Assembly (NCBI GenBank): GCA_900546315.1
Contig: URCP01000002.1
Coordinates: 20,325-84,324, forward strand
From: an uncultured Eubacteriales bacterium
Lineage (GTDB): Bacteria; Bacillota; Clostridia; Oscillospirales; CAG-272
Direction: 5' to 3'
Length of the DNA: 64,000 nucleotides
How positions within the stretch are numbered: position 1 is the first letter of the stretch; each line of letters begins with the position of its first letter. Under the pieces are notes generated by a model. It saw only the letters and a list, made by a program, of their open reading frames with translations, was not told the DNA's origin and made no database searches. A program made the translations under genes and the position numbers. This document shows, piece by piece, positions 18,341-26,597 of this stretch.

Positions 18341-19783
18341 TTACTCAGCTTTTTCGGATATCGAGTTTATTTCGTTCTCGACCTTATTCCGCATCTTTGC
18401 CCATGTCGATGACCAGTTCTCAGTCCAGCCGAGTACCGCTTTTCTGAGTTCAGTCCCGCTTCCGCCGAAATCGAACGCGGTTATGAAGTCATATGACGGA
18501 TTATCAAATATTATGTCGAGCATTTTTGAGGATACGTCGTCGCGCGAAACCTTTCCGTTCAGTGTGACCTCGTAGACCGCGGGAACTATGATTTCATCCG
18601 CCATCGCCGCCATTGTCTCCATAACGAGTCCGGCCTTATCGGTGTCACGGCAGTTGAGCGGTACGGCGACTCCGGTCGGGAGCCATGTCGTGCAGGTTGT
18701 GGTGTAATAATCCTGCGACTCGTCGAATTTCGGCGTGGGGATGATCCCGAAATCATCCGCCATATCGCGGAACTTCTGTACATCGAGCATATCACAGGTC
18801 GTGAATATGCTTCTGCTCTCGCGGAAGACGAGCAGTGACGAGCCATCCGAAAACTTGTTGTGATAGGTGACGTCCGGGTTCCCGAATATCCCCGCGCATT
18901 TTTCAATGATTTCCGTCATCCGCGCGTCAGAAAGGTCAACCGAGAAAACGCCGTCCTTTTCGGTTATCGGATCATACCCTGCGGACGCGTACAGAACGTT
19001 GCCGAATACCGGATCAAGCGAGAAGCCGTAGAAGTCGTTCACGTCCATAGTACCGTTGCCGTCAAGATCATGAGAGGATTTCTTCATATATTCAGAGAGC
19101 AGATCAATCGTCCACTTGCCATCGAGCACCGTCTGATAGACATCATCAATACCATATTCCCCGGCAAGCCGCTTGTTGAAGAGGCACGCGACCGGAGACT
19201 GACTGAACTGGGCGGAGATGACGCCGGTCGTGAAATACTGTCTTCCGCCGAAAGTCATCCTGTCGTGTATTGATCTGTCCCAGAGTCCGCCGTCAAGCGT
19301 GACATACGGAAGATCTCCGAGATCAAGAAGGACTCCCGCTGAGATCATCGTGTTTATACCCTGTGACATCGCGGTTATCGCCATCTCATACGCGGGGTCA
19401 TCGGCGAGAACTGTCTTCTGAACCCGTGACGCGACCTCGTTGCGGTCGTCGAGAGCGATGAACTCGAACGTCACGCCGAGACGCTCAGAGACCTTGACGT
19501 CCCTCTTGTGGATAGCGTCGTTTATGACGTCGCCGTCCTTTTCATCGGTGTAGAAATTCTGTCTCTCGTTCGTGCTCTGTCCGATCACACGGAATGTGTA
19601 GCCGGAGAGATTCTCCTTCGGCAGAGTGTCAAGGTAGGACGTCGTGTCAGACGCCGTCGTCGCGTCAGGAGCGTATGACTGATCGCCGGAGGTTTCGTCT
19701 CCGGACGCTGAATCACCGCAGGAAAAACTGCCGGCGAGCATCCCGGCGAGAAGAATGGGCGCGATAAGCCTGTTTCTTTTCAT
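18341..19783 (-). CDS. Extracellular solute-binding lipoprotein (module B)
   Basis: A 480-residue lipoprotein with signal peptide and lipobox SFSC. It carries the marks of the family: VINDAIHKRDVKVSERLGV, GGRQYFTTGVISAQF, DGKWTIDLLSEYM, a calcium-loop-like DLDGNGTMDVNDFYG, DFGIIPTPKFDESQDYY and NGKVSRDDVSSKMLDIIF. The ATG at 19783 is chosen because the ATG four codons earlier lies directly on the AAAGG site. Its leader (19781-19820) is nearly identical to that of the AraC gene at 22615. It lies between the DMT permease and the GH28-like enzyme, which suggests capture of a galacturonan- or rhamnogalacturonan-type fragment. Confidence 0.88.
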   Translation of the reverse strand: MKRNRLIAPILLAGMLAGSFSCGDSASGDETSGDQSYAPDATTASDTTSYLDTLPKENLSGYTFRVIGQSTNERQNFYTDEKDGDVINDAIHKRDVKVSERLGVTFEFIALDDRNEVASRVQKTVLADDPAYEMAITAMSQGINTMISAGVLLDLGDLPYVTLDGGLWDRSIHDRMTFGGRQYFTTGVISAQFSQSPVACLFNKRLAGEYGIDDVYQTVLDGKWTIDLLSEYMKKSSHDLDGNGTMDVNDFYGFSLDPVFGNVLYASAGYDPITEKDGVFSVDLSDARMTEIIEKCAGIFGNPDVTYHNKFSDGSSLLVFRESRSIFTTCDMLDVQKFRDMADDFGIIPTPKFDESQDYYTTTCTTWLPTGVAVPLNCRDTDKAGLVMETMAAMADEIIVPAVYEVTLNGKVSRDDVSSKMLDIIFDNPSYDFITAFDFGGSGTELRKAVLGWTENWSSTWAKMRNKVENEINSISEKAE

Positions 19784-19820
19784 GATTATGACCATACCTT
19801 TCGTTATAAATTACAGTTTT
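19781..19820 (-). repeat. Leader element, copy 1 (40 bp, shared with 22613-22652)
   Basis: The 40 bases covering the start codon and upstream region match 22613-22652 at about 34 positions: both read AAAACTGTAA, a variable seven-base part, then ACGAAAGGTATGGTCATAA before the start. It holds the ribosome site and may hold a common post-transcriptional signal. Confidence 0.6.
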
Positions 19821-19886
19821 GCGAGAGTTAAGGAAACACTGAATTAAGGTTGTTTTCGCGGATTCCGGAAATAAATCTGATAAGTG

Positions 19887-20750
19887 TCATACAGGAACAC
19901 TCAGCAGGATTATTGAGGCGAGCCCGGCGATGAATCCGACAAGTCTTCTGCCTGTCAGCTTCTCGCGGAAGACCACGGCCGACACGAGAACCGTCAGAAG
20001 AAGCGCGCCGCCATTTGCGACCGGATAATAGATAAGACTGTCAAGAGATCCCGCGAGAGTCAGGTTTATCTGTGAGTAAAAACTGACGATCGCTCCGGAC
20101 GCCGCGCCGAGGAGAATACCGGAGCCGCGGACTCTCCTGCCGCTTCTGCCGTGTACCGCGGCGCGTCCGATAAGAGACAGAATGAACATCATCGAACAGG
20201 CGGTGAAAAGAAACATCATCCGCTCCCCCTTCGACCCGGAGGTCTGATGCACCTTTTCGACGACGCCCGCCAGACCGGAAAACAGGAAGCACAGCACGAC
20301 CATGATAACCCATTTCCTGCCGGCTGCCGTCGCGGTTTCGCCGCGATTCCGCAGCAGCCAGACGGATATAAGCATGACGGCGATACCGACCGCCTGAAAA
20401 CCCCCAAACTTCTCCCTCCAGAATATCGGTCCCGCGAGCGACGGGATAATCATGCCGTAGAGCACGAACAGAGACGTCAGTGACATCGGCCCTGTCCGCA
20501 TGGCCGCCACCGAAAGCGCCTGGAGAGAGAACACGAATACCGCGTACACCGCCGCGCACGCGAAGGTGACATATGAGATATCCTTACCAACCCCAAGAAG
20601 AAAAGTCACAATGGCAGCCGTTCCGTAGGACACCGCGTTGAATGTGAATATCCCGCCGGCATCCGGCTTTTCCGCCTTCGCGAACCTGTTGTAAATACCG
20701 CTCTTGCAGACGCCGAGGACTATCGACAGGAGCAGGAGAACATACATCAT
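19887..20750 (-). CDS. DMT/EamA-like 10-helix permease (module B)
   Basis: A 287-residue membrane protein with about ten helices in two halves, typical of the DMT superfamily. It is most similar to the product at 38333: both have KVHQxSG in the central loop and YPVxNGG followed by SAVVFREKL-like and SVVVFHERL-like segments near the end. Its start overlaps the MerR stop by 4 nt (ATGA), so it is translationally coupled to its regulator. It is followed by a solute-binding lipoprotein and an intracellular GH28-like enzyme. A role in taking up the bound sugar is inferred. Confidence 0.85.
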   Translation of the reverse strand: MMYVLLLLSIVLGVCKSGIYNRFAKAEKPDAGGIFTFNAVSYGTAAIVTFLLGVGKDISYVTFACAAVYAVFVFSLQALSVAAMRTGPMSLTSLFVLYGMIIPSLAGPIFWREKFGGFQAVGIAVMLISVWLLRNRGETATAAGRKWVIMVVLCFLFSGLAGVVEKVHQTSGSKGERMMFLFTACSMMFILSLIGRAAVHGRSGRRVRGSGILLGAASGAIVSFYSQINLTLAGSLDSLIYYPVANGGALLLTVLVSAVVFREKLTGRRLVGFIAGLASIILLSVPV

Positions 20751-21562
20751 TCAGGGTTGTCCCCCCTCGGTCTGACCGGGAGCTGGATCTCGGTGAGCCA
20801 ATCGGACTCGTCGTCACGATTCCACGCGCCGTCTATGTATCTCTCCCGTGCCTCGCCCGCGAGTTCATAGCCGTTGTCAGCCGCCCACTTCACCGCGTAC
20901 AGATACGCGTCGCGTATGTTATCATAACATCCGCGGTGCTCAACGCTTACCGCCCTTATCGGCTCGAGAGTCTTGAATTTCAGCGTCGGGGTATCGGTGC
21001 CCACGCGATCGGTTGACTGCGCGTACTCAATGAAGATATTGGTCTCGCGGTATCCGCTCTCCGGATATATCACGCAGCAGTAGTCCGGAACCGAGTACCT
21101 GACATCCGGATTAGTCCGCTTCAGTTCCCTGCTGCACGCGGTTATGAACGAGCGTATATGCTCCACTGTCTGAATATATCCGCGGCAGTAATACACTGTG
21201 CAGGCGGGAATATCCCTGATGTGCGCGGCGTATACCTGAGGCGGCGAGTCTCCAAGCATACGGTCTATCTCGTCTATCTGTCTTCCGGTTTCCTCGATTG
21301 CGCGCACGAGCTGTTCACGTCTTGCGCGCAGCGCGTCGGAAGCGTTTTCTCCGCGGAGTATCGAGGCGATGTCGTCATTCTGCATTCCCGCCGCCTTGTA
21401 CGCGAGTATCAGACGCATCGTCTCAAGCTGTTCATCCGTATAATATCTGTAGGAGGTTGAACTGTCGACGAACGCGGGCTTCAGGAGCCCGACCTTATCA
21501 TAGTACCGAAGCGCCTTTATTGTAGTCTTGGCGAGCTTCGAGAATTCTCCTATGCGAAGCAT
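20747..21562 (-). CDS. MerR-family regulator with GyrI-like effector domain (module B)
   Basis: A 271-residue regulator. Residues 1-70 form the MerR winged helix (LRIGEFSKLAKTTIKALRYY, DKVGLLKPAFVDSSTSYRYY), 75-108 a coiled-coil dimer helix, and 115-262 a GyrI/BmrR-type small-molecule-binding domain (VYYCRGYIQTVEH, VSVEHRGCYDNIRDAYLYAV). Such proteins remodel promoters with long spacers when a ligand is bound. The promoter in front of it has exactly that form (see 21592-21622). It overlaps the DMT gene by 4 nt and is the first gene of that operon, so it probably controls its own transcription and that of the uptake genes. Confidence 0.92.
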   Translation of the reverse strand: MLRIGEFSKLAKTTIKALRYYDKVGLLKPAFVDSSTSYRYYTDEQLETMRLILAYKAAGMQNDDIASILRGENASDALRARREQLVRAIEETGRQIDEIDRMLGDSPPQVYAAHIRDIPACTVYYCRGYIQTVEHIRSFITACSRELKRTNPDVRYSVPDYCCVIYPESGYRETNIFIEYAQSTDRVGTDTPTLKFKTLEPIRAVSVEHRGCYDNIRDAYLYAVKWAADNGYELAGEARERYIDGAWNRDDESDWLTEIQLPVRPRGDNPE

Positions 21563-21591
21563 TGGTTTCCCCCTTTTCCTTTCCTGATCTA

Positions 21592-21622
21592 ATTATACAC
21601 CCTCCCCTTCGGGGAGAGTCAA
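21592..21622 (-). promoter_or_regulatory. MerR-type promoter with 19-bp spacer and internal dyad
   Basis: Minus strand TTGACT (21617-21622), a 19-bp spacer, TATAAT (21592-21597). The spacer contains CTCCCC GAA GGGGAG on the minus strand (21602-21616). A 19-bp spacer carrying a dyad is the hallmark of promoters twisted open by MerR proteins. The 200 bases further upstream, to 21823, show no supportable gene. Confidence 0.85.
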
Positions 21623-21823
21623 TAGGATTCCGGAAAAAAGATAATTTTTTTCATGAAAAAATGTCAGGTCGTGAATAAGAACACAAAAAAGGACGGCATT
21701 ACGCAGGCGGTTCATGCACCAGATGATCCTGATGCCTTGACCACAACGTCCGGAACGAGCCTTGCTTCTCTGCCATCTGCTGCAATTATATATGCGCCGG
21801 TCGGTTTGTCGACAAAGCTCCGG

Positions 21824-22615
21824 TCACATCCTGTACCCTTCCCGGTATTTTCCCGGCGTCATTCCGACGACCCGTCTGAACTCCCGGCAGAAATACGCGG
21901 AATCCGAGAATCCGGCGCGCAGCGAGATTTCGCCGACCGAAAGACCTGTCGATATAAGCAGATCCTTCGCCGCCTCTACCCTCCGTGACTTAATGTATTT
22001 TGACGGCTGTATCCCGTACTTCGCGAGGAACAGTTTCCTGAACCACACTGTAGTCATGCCGGCAAGTGACGCGAGTGACTCAACGGTAAGCCGGCTGTCC
22101 GTGAGATTATTTCCTATATAAGCCATTATCCTCTCGAGCTTGTCAGACTGTTCGGGAGACACATATGACAGGCTGAGCCCGCTCTCCGCTATCGACATTA
22201 TCGCGTAAAGAGCGGAAAAGCACACAGAGAGCGAGCCGCGCAGTTCGCGTGTGCGCGCGGCGAACGCCGACGCGTAATATTGCTCGGTCTGGCTGCTGTC
22301 GCGCACTTCGAGCATGAACGGGTCATATATCTCGGTGTCGTTGAGCAGCTTGAAATTTATGCACGCCGTGTATCCGCTCTCGTGTTTCTTTATGTAATAA
22401 CTCCTGTGCTCAGGGAGATAGATAAGGTTGCGCGGCGAACACATGAGGCGGGTGCCGTCGTCAAAAATATACTCGACCGTGCTCGAGATCGCGTAGGCAA
22501 AACCATGATTCGGACGATCCGGATGATTCAGGGTCGGTTCGACATCGGGCGCCATTATCGTCACGAGATTTATATCGGTCACGATCTGGTTTTTGTCAAA
22601 CAGATACTTGTTCAT
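21824..22615 (-). CDS. AraC-family transcription regulator
   Basis: A 263-residue regulator with a cupin-like N-terminal part (PNHGFAYAISSTVEYIFDDG, HRSYYIKKHESGYTACINF) and a C-terminal double HTH (LTVESLASLAGMTTVWFRKL and SVGEISLRAGFSDSAYFCRE, then FRRVVGMTPGKYREG). It is divergent from the solute-binding protein, glycyl radical enzyme, hydrolase operon (22906 onward) and very likely its regulator. The ATG at 22615 is preferred over one four codons earlier, which abuts AAAGG. The leader is duplicated at 19781-19820. Confidence 0.9.
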   Translation of the reverse strand: MNKYLFDKNQIVTDINLVTIMAPDVEPTLNHPDRPNHGFAYAISSTVEYIFDDGTRLMCSPRNLIYLPEHRSYYIKKHESGYTACINFKLLNDTEIYDPFMLEVRDSSQTEQYYASAFAARTRELRGSLSVCFSALYAIMSIAESGLSLSYVSPEQSDKLERIMAYIGNNLTDSRLTVESLASLAGMTTVWFRKLFLAKYGIQPSKYIKSRRVEAAKDLLISTGLSVGEISLRAGFSDSAYFCREFRRVVGMTPGKYREGYRM

Positions 22616-22652
22616 GTTTATGACCATACCTTTCGTACTGACTTACAGTTTT
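22613..22652 (-). repeat. Leader element, copy 2
   Basis: Partner of 19781-19820; same length with no gaps, about six mismatches clustered between ACGAAAGG and AAAACTGTAA. Confidence 0.6.
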
Positions 22653-22706
22653 CCGGCGGCTTTCAGAATTCACGGCTCTGTGTCGTGAAAGCCTCAGAAC
22701 TGTCTG

Positions 22707-22726
22707 GTCTGAAATTCATTTCAGAC
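22707..22726. promoter_or_regulatory. Inverted repeat, probable operator
   Basis: GTCTGAAAT, TC, ATTTCAGAC: perfect 9-bp arms in the divergent region between the AraC gene and the solute-binding protein operon. Confidence 0.5.
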
Positions 22727-22839
22727 TCTGTCCCCTTCGGCTTGCGGATTATGTAAACAGTATATCAGTGATCGGCGCTCCTGTCAAGTATGAAAATAAA
22801 AACGTATTTCGATTTATACAATCTGTTTCGGCTTTTCTA

Positions 22840-22868
22840 TTGATATGGCGAATGATATGTGCTATAAT
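22840..22868 (+). promoter_or_regulatory. SigA-type promoter of the SBP-GRE-hydrolase operon
   Basis: TTGATA (22840-22845), 17 bp, TATAAT (22863-22868), 37 nt before the ATG at 22906, which follows AAAGGAG. Confidence 0.65.
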
Positions 22869-22905
22869 GTGACTGCAATAAATTAGCAATAAAGGAGACA
22901 CCATC

Positions 22906-24366
22906 ATGCGCAACAGATCATTGATATCAGCAATCCTCTTATTTGCAGTGACGCTCGGGACTTTTTCCTGCGGCGGACACGGCGACGTCAGCGACTCGTC
23001 GTCGGACGGGCAGACAGACTCCTCCGCGCCGGAAGAGACAAAGCTCTCGGATACACTCGAAAAAAAGAACTACTCCGGAACTGTCTTCAATATTTATATG
23101 CCCTCTCAGCACGACTACGAATTCTCGGAAGAGCAGACCGGCGAGCGGGTAGACGACGCCGAATATTCGCGTGACCGGAAGGTCGAGGAGCTTCTCGGCG
23201 TGAAGCTGAACTACATCACCGAGCCCGGCGACTGGGCGGGCAAAGACACCTTCAACGGCAGAATCAAGCAGAGCGTCATGGCGGGGGACGGCGAGTATGA
23301 CCTTGTCGACGGAATGATCGCGGTCACCAACATGATTGTTCCGGACGGAGTCTTCCTGAACCTGATGGAGCAGGACGGTCTCGATTTCGACGACCCGTGG
23401 TGGGCGAAGGACATGGACGAGAATCTCTCAGTCGCCGGGAAGCTCTACGGCATCTGCGGCGCGGGGCTTCTGTCAATGTATAAGTCTTCCTATATTATAT
23501 ACTACAATCAGAAGCTCATCGATGACTTCGGTCTTGAGAACCCGATTGATCTCGTTCTTGACGGCAAGTGGACGCTCGAAAAGATGATGTCGATGACGAA
23601 GGACATAACGACGGATCTCGACTCGGACGGAAAATACACCGAAAACGACAGATACGGTCTCGCGCTCGACAACGTCAATATGCGCGGCTTCCAGTCCTCG
23701 CTTGAGCTTCCGGTTATATCCAAGAATAAGAATGGCGAACTTGAGTATATCGGCTTCACCGAGCGTTTCGCGAACGCGGTCGACACATGGGTATCGCTCT
23801 CAGGCGACAAGAAGATGGTCTGGTGTACCGGCGGAGATGATGACCAGCGTGATGTCCGTGTCAGGATGTTCAAGGCAGACCAGGCATTGTTTGCCGGTGA
23901 GACGATACTTGAAGTTGAGGATTTTCGTGACATGGCAAGCGACTTCGGAATGATACCGCAGCCGAAATACGACGAGAATCAGCAGAATTACCATGTCCAG
24001 ATCGGCACCGGCTCCGGTATGTATTTCATCCCGAAGACCGTAAAGAATCCGGAAATGACGATCGACGTCATGAACGCAATCAACTGCATCTCAATGGAAA
24101 ACGTTGTACCCGCCTACTACGAGTACGCGCTCAAGGAAAAGTTCATGCGCGACGAGAAGAACAAGGAAGTCATCGATATCATCAACTCGTCGATGATGAT
24201 GGACGTGAACTTCGCGTTCGCCTCGACTATGGGGGTGAACTCCAACACAATATATGTAGAAATCGTGAACAGCAGAAGCGATCCGGCGTCGACCTTTGAA
24301 AAGGGAAAGAAGAGGTTCGAAGCCGGTATCGAAAAGCTCACCGCGACATTCGAGGGACTCGAATAA
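22906..24366 (+). CDS. Extracellular solute-binding lipoprotein next to a glycyl radical enzyme
   Basis: A 486-residue lipoprotein with signal peptide and lipobox TFSC. Family marks include RVDDAEYSRDRKVEELLGVK, DDPWWAKDMDENLSVAGKLY, DGKWTLEKMMSM, DLDSDGKYTENDRYG (the calcium-like loop is less perfect here), DFGMIPQPKYDENQQNYH and KEKFMRDEKNKEVIDIIN. The start is set by AAAGGAG. It is the first gene of an operon with a glycyl radical enzyme and a putative glycosidase, so its ligand is probably their substrate. No permease of any type is in this operon. Confidence 0.88.
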   Translation: MRNRSLISAILLFAVTLGTFSCGGHGDVSDSSSDGQTDSSAPEETKLSDTLEKKNYSGTVFNIYMPSQHDYEFSEEQTGERVDDAEYSRDRKVEELLGVKLNYITEPGDWAGKDTFNGRIKQSVMAGDGEYDLVDGMIAVTNMIVPDGVFLNLMEQDGLDFDDPWWAKDMDENLSVAGKLYGICGAGLLSMYKSSYIIYYNQKLIDDFGLENPIDLVLDGKWTLEKMMSMTKDITTDLDSDGKYTENDRYGLALDNVNMRGFQSSLELPVISKNKNGELEYIGFTERFANAVDTWVSLSGDKKMVWCTGGDDDQRDVRVRMFKADQALFAGETILEVEDFRDMASDFGMIPQPKYDENQQNYHVQIGTGSGMYFIPKTVKNPEMTIDVMNAINCISMENVVPAYYEYALKEKFMRDEKNKEVIDIINSSMMMDVNFAFASTMGVNSNTIYVEIVNSRSDPASTFEKGKKRFEAGIEKLTATFEGLE

Positions 24367-24385
24367 TTTGTAAGAAGGGAAATAA

Positions 24386-26539
24386 ATGCTGACAGAAAAG
24401 ACACGTGAGACGATATCGCGCGCGTACAGCGCGAGAGATGAACTTTACGGGGGCCCGGATGGCAAGACCTGTGCCGTACTGCGTGAAGAAGCCGCGCGGA
24501 TGTTTGACAAAGCGCTCGCGGACGGAAAGAGCGTGATCTCGGTACGCGCCGATATATTTGAATATCTTCTGCGAAACGGGAGAGTCGGTGTGCCGAAAGA
24601 AGGTTTCGCGGACGCCTGCGACTGTGAAGGCATTCTCACAGGACTCAGATGGAAGAGCGTGAGCGGATTCGGGACGCCGCGTCTCAGGGAGCTCAACCGG
24701 GAGATTTCGCCCATGCGGGAGGACAAGTTTGTCATGGCAGAACCGGATTTCGGGCATCTCTGTCCGGATTGGCGGGCGATCATTGAGCTCGGCTTCAACG
24801 GTGTCGCCGACCGCGTGAAAGAGTATGCCGGGAAGAACACAGACCTATCGAAACGTGATTTCTACATCGCCGCCGAGAAATGCTGGAGAGCGGTCGCGGA
24901 ACTCGCTCTCCGCCTCTCGAACGCAGCTGATAAGACCGGACGTGAGGACGTTAGTGAGGATATGCTGAATCTTTCCCGGCGTGAGCCGAGGACATTCAGG
25001 GAAGGGCTCGCGCTTATGATCCTGACCTTCCGGGTGCTCGAGTATATCGACGGGGAGCGCACACGCTCGCTCGGCGGACTCGACCGTCAGCTCATCGGGC
25101 TGTACAGGGCGGACAGAGCGCGAGGTGTGTCAACAGAAGAGCTCGACTATTATCTCGCGGTCTTTCTATATCAGTGCTGGAGCATGAAAGTTCCGTTTGA
25201 TCTGCCGATGTATATCGCCGGACAGAACGCCGATGGCAGCGACGCGTCGAACGAACTGACTGAAAGAATCATAGACGTCTATATGTCGCTTGACATATAC
25301 AGCCCGAAGATTCACGTGCGCGTCGCGCCGACGACACCGGAGAGCGTGCTTCTGCGGGTGTGCGACAGCATACGCAAAGGCAACAACAGCTTTCTTTTCA
25401 TCAATGACGAAGCGGTGATAAAGAGTCTGCTCCTCTGCGGGGAGACAGAGGAGGACGCGCGGGATTATGTTCCGATAGGCTGCTACGAGCCGGTCGCGTT
25501 CGGGAAAGAGGTCGGATGCACCGGCAACGGAAATATCAACATCGCGAAGGCGGTTGAGCTGACACTGAATGACGGTTCCGATCCGACGACAGGAAAGCAG
25601 GTCGGACCGCACACGGGTGATCCGGAGAGCTTTGATGGCTTCGATGAGTTCTTTGACAAGACTGTCATACAGCTTGAATACGCGACCTCTCTCGCGATGG
25701 AGGTCGTATCCGAGTGGGAGAGACACTACGCGGAGATATATCCGATACCGCTGTTTTCCGCGACCTATCTGTCCTGCCTTGAGAGCGGGACTGACGCGCT
25801 CTGCGGCGGGGCGAAGTACAACAACAGCTCGCTGACCTACGCCTGCGTCGGAAGCGCGGTCGACTCTCTTGCCGCAATCAGGGCGGCGTATGACGGCGGG
25901 TTTGATTTATCGGAACTCAGAGCCGCGCTGAGAGCGGATTGGAGCGGATACGAAAAGCTCCGCGCGGAGCTTGACCGGCTCCCGCGCTACGGCAACGGAG
26001 ATCCGGCGGCGGACGATATCGCGCACAGACTGACGGCGGAGCTGTCGCGTATGCTGCTCGGACGTCCGAACGGCCGCGGCGGGATATTCAAGCCCGGGCT
26101 GTTCTCGATAGACCACTGCATACCTCTCGGCGAGTCGACCGGCGCGACACCGGACGGACGTCACGCCGGAGACCCTCTCTCAAGAAACACCGGCGCCGTC
26201 TCCGGAAAAGATAAGAACGGTGTGACGGCGCTGATGAGGTCGGCGTCGGCGCTCTGCCAGGACAGATTCCCGAACGGAACCGTACTCGACATAATGCTTC
26301 ACCCGTCGGCTGTTTCCGGAGAGGATGGGAGCGGAATACTGCTTTCGCTCGTGAAGAGCTATTTCTCGCTCGGAGGCTTCTCGATTCACGGGAACGTTGT
26401 TTCAGCGGAGACTCTCGAGGCGGCGAAACGCGAGCCGGAAAAATACTCAACGCTTCAGGTCAGGCTCTGCGGATGGAATGTTTACTTCGTCAACCTGCCT
26501 GAGAAGGCGCAGGACGAATTGATCCGGCAGGCAAAATAG
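24386..26539 (+). CDS. Glycyl radical enzyme of eliminase/dehydratase type, substrate unknown
   Basis: A 717-residue member of the pyruvate formate-lyase-like superfamily. Seen: FGHLCPDW (122-129), the active-site Cys and Glu in PIGCYEPV (C366, E368), LGESTGATPDGRHAG near 585-600 and the C-terminal radical loop VRLCGWNVYF with Gly696. The G-C-x-E pattern is that of glycerol, propanediol, choline and hydroxyproline GREs, in which thiyl radical and Glu drive elimination; pyruvate formate-lyase has CC instead. It is somewhat shorter than the usual 780-850 residues. It starts 19 nt after a solute-binding lipoprotein and precedes a putative glycosidase, so a sugar or sugar-derived substrate is likely. 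No activating radical-SAM enzyme is encoded in this window. Oxygen-sensitive if active. Confidence 0.9.
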   Translation: MLTEKTRETISRAYSARDELYGGPDGKTCAVLREEAARMFDKALADGKSVISVRADIFEYLLRNGRVGVPKEGFADACDCEGILTGLRWKSVSGFGTPRLRELNREISPMREDKFVMAEPDFGHLCPDWRAIIELGFNGVADRVKEYAGKNTDLSKRDFYIAAEKCWRAVAELALRLSNAADKTGREDVSEDMLNLSRREPRTFREGLALMILTFRVLEYIDGERTRSLGGLDRQLIGLYRADRARGVSTEELDYYLAVFLYQCWSMKVPFDLPMYIAGQNADGSDASNELTERIIDVYMSLDIYSPKIHVRVAPTTPESVLLRVCDSIRKGNNSFLFINDEAVIKSLLLCGETEEDARDYVPIGCYEPVAFGKEVGCTGNGNINIAKAVELTLNDGSDPTTGKQVGPHTGDPESFDGFDEFFDKTVIQLEYATSLAMEVVSEWERHYAEIYPIPLFSATYLSCLESGTDALCGGAKYNNSSLTYACVGSAVDSLAAIRAAYDGGFDLSELRAALRADWSGYEKLRAELDRLPRYGNGDPAADDIAHRLTAELSRMLLGRPNGRGGIFKPGLFSIDHCIPLGESTGATPDGRHAGDPLSRNTGAVSGKDKNGVTALMRSASALCQDRFPNGTVLDIMLHPSAVSGEDGSGILLSLVKSYFSLGGFSIHGNVVSAETLEAAKREPEKYSTLQVRLCGWNVYFVNLPEKAQDELIRQAK

Positions 26540-26597
26540 ACCGCGCTCAGGCGCCGTCGGAATATATTCTCTGTTATACGGGAAAGGATCAGTATTT

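Noticed and set aside
21602..21616. Similarity of the MerR dyad CTCCCC-TTC-GGGGAG to the CRISPR repeat stem CTCCCC-GCGA-GGGGAG
   Set aside because: Short GC-rich stem; loops differ and the flanks do not match, so chance is enough.
21653..21988. A 111-codon plus-strand frame between MerR and AraC
   Set aside because: It overlaps the AraC 3' end, lacks a ribosome site and has no domain.
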